Part shown: positions 63,922 to 64,000 of the stretch, in pieces
Position numbering within the stretch: position 1 is the first letter of the stretch
Layout: each line of letters starts with the position of its first letter
DNA from: Jaapia argillacea MUCL 33604
Lineage: Eukaryota; Basidiomycota; Agaricomycetes; Jaapiales; Jaapiaceae
Direction of reading: 5' to 3'
DNA length: 64,000 nt
Assembly: GCA_000697665.1 (NCBI GenBank)
Contig: KL197711.1
Span: 1,236,761-1,300,760 of the forward strand
The notes under the pieces: generated by a model
Told to the model about the DNA's origin: nothing
Seen by the model: only the letters and a program-made list of their open reading frames with translations
Databases searched by the model: none
Program-made: the position numbers and the translations under genes

Positions 63922-64000
63922 TGGGTCTCCAGACGGGTTCGGCACGAAGCAGACCAAGCAGCGGATGGTTAACGTGAAAGTGGAGGAAGAGAGGGGCTTC

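Overview
The window is nuclear DNA of a filamentous basidiomycete, most likely an agaricomycete. The evidence is short (mostly 47-80 nt), very frequent GT-AG introns that often use a GTGCGT or GTGAGT donor, compact gene spacing, and families typical of the group (a BTB protein, a Kelch-BTB protein, a CHFR-type RING ligase, a Zn2Cys6 regulator). It carries 21 protein genes (one cut at the left edge), one tRNA gene and one short non-autonomous DNA transposon. I joined exons by hand and kept only joins that preserve frame and give a recognisable or continuous protein. The exon lists are therefore models, not transcript-supported structures.

Layout. 0-5 kb: the 5' end of a minus-strand gene leaving the left edge, a small secreted Kre9/Knh1-like protein, tRNA-Trp, sterol isomerase (EBP family) and ER membrane complex subunit 8/9. 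5-12 kb: guanine deaminase, a BTB protein, the Rab7 exchange-factor subunit MON1, mitochondrial ribosomal protein mS41. 12-17 kb: a C2H2 regulator, the FHA protein SNIP1/Pml1, then a 1.6 kb gap holding a 577-bp hAT-like miniature transposon. 17-29.5 kb: a small membrane protein, a vanillyl-alcohol-oxidase-type flavoenzyme, a Zn2Cys6 regulator, a CHFR-like E3 ligase, a disordered Ser-rich protein. 29.5-37 kb: Kelch-BTB protein, a 1.65 kb empty stretch, amino-acid permease and, divergent from it, pyridoxamine-phosphate oxidase. 37-53 kb: one 16-kb gene for midasin (17 exons, 5,096 aa), the AAA+ ribosome-maturation motor. 53-64 kb: a type II membrane nucleotide pyrophosphatase, a SYLF/Ysc84 protein, a single-pass membrane protein and a Ulp2/SENP6-7-type SUMO protease ending near the right edge.

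Most genes are unrelated housekeeping functions, and I see no biosynthetic, defence or mobile-island cluster. The most interesting signals are local: the transposon with intact target-site duplication, a set of 14-22 nt microexons (two of them encode catalytic or metal-binding residues), a probable GC-AG intron, a frame-preserving intron and two possible starts in the pyridoxamine-phosphate oxidase gene, GATA boxes before the permease, and a recurring GTCACG-type promoter word.
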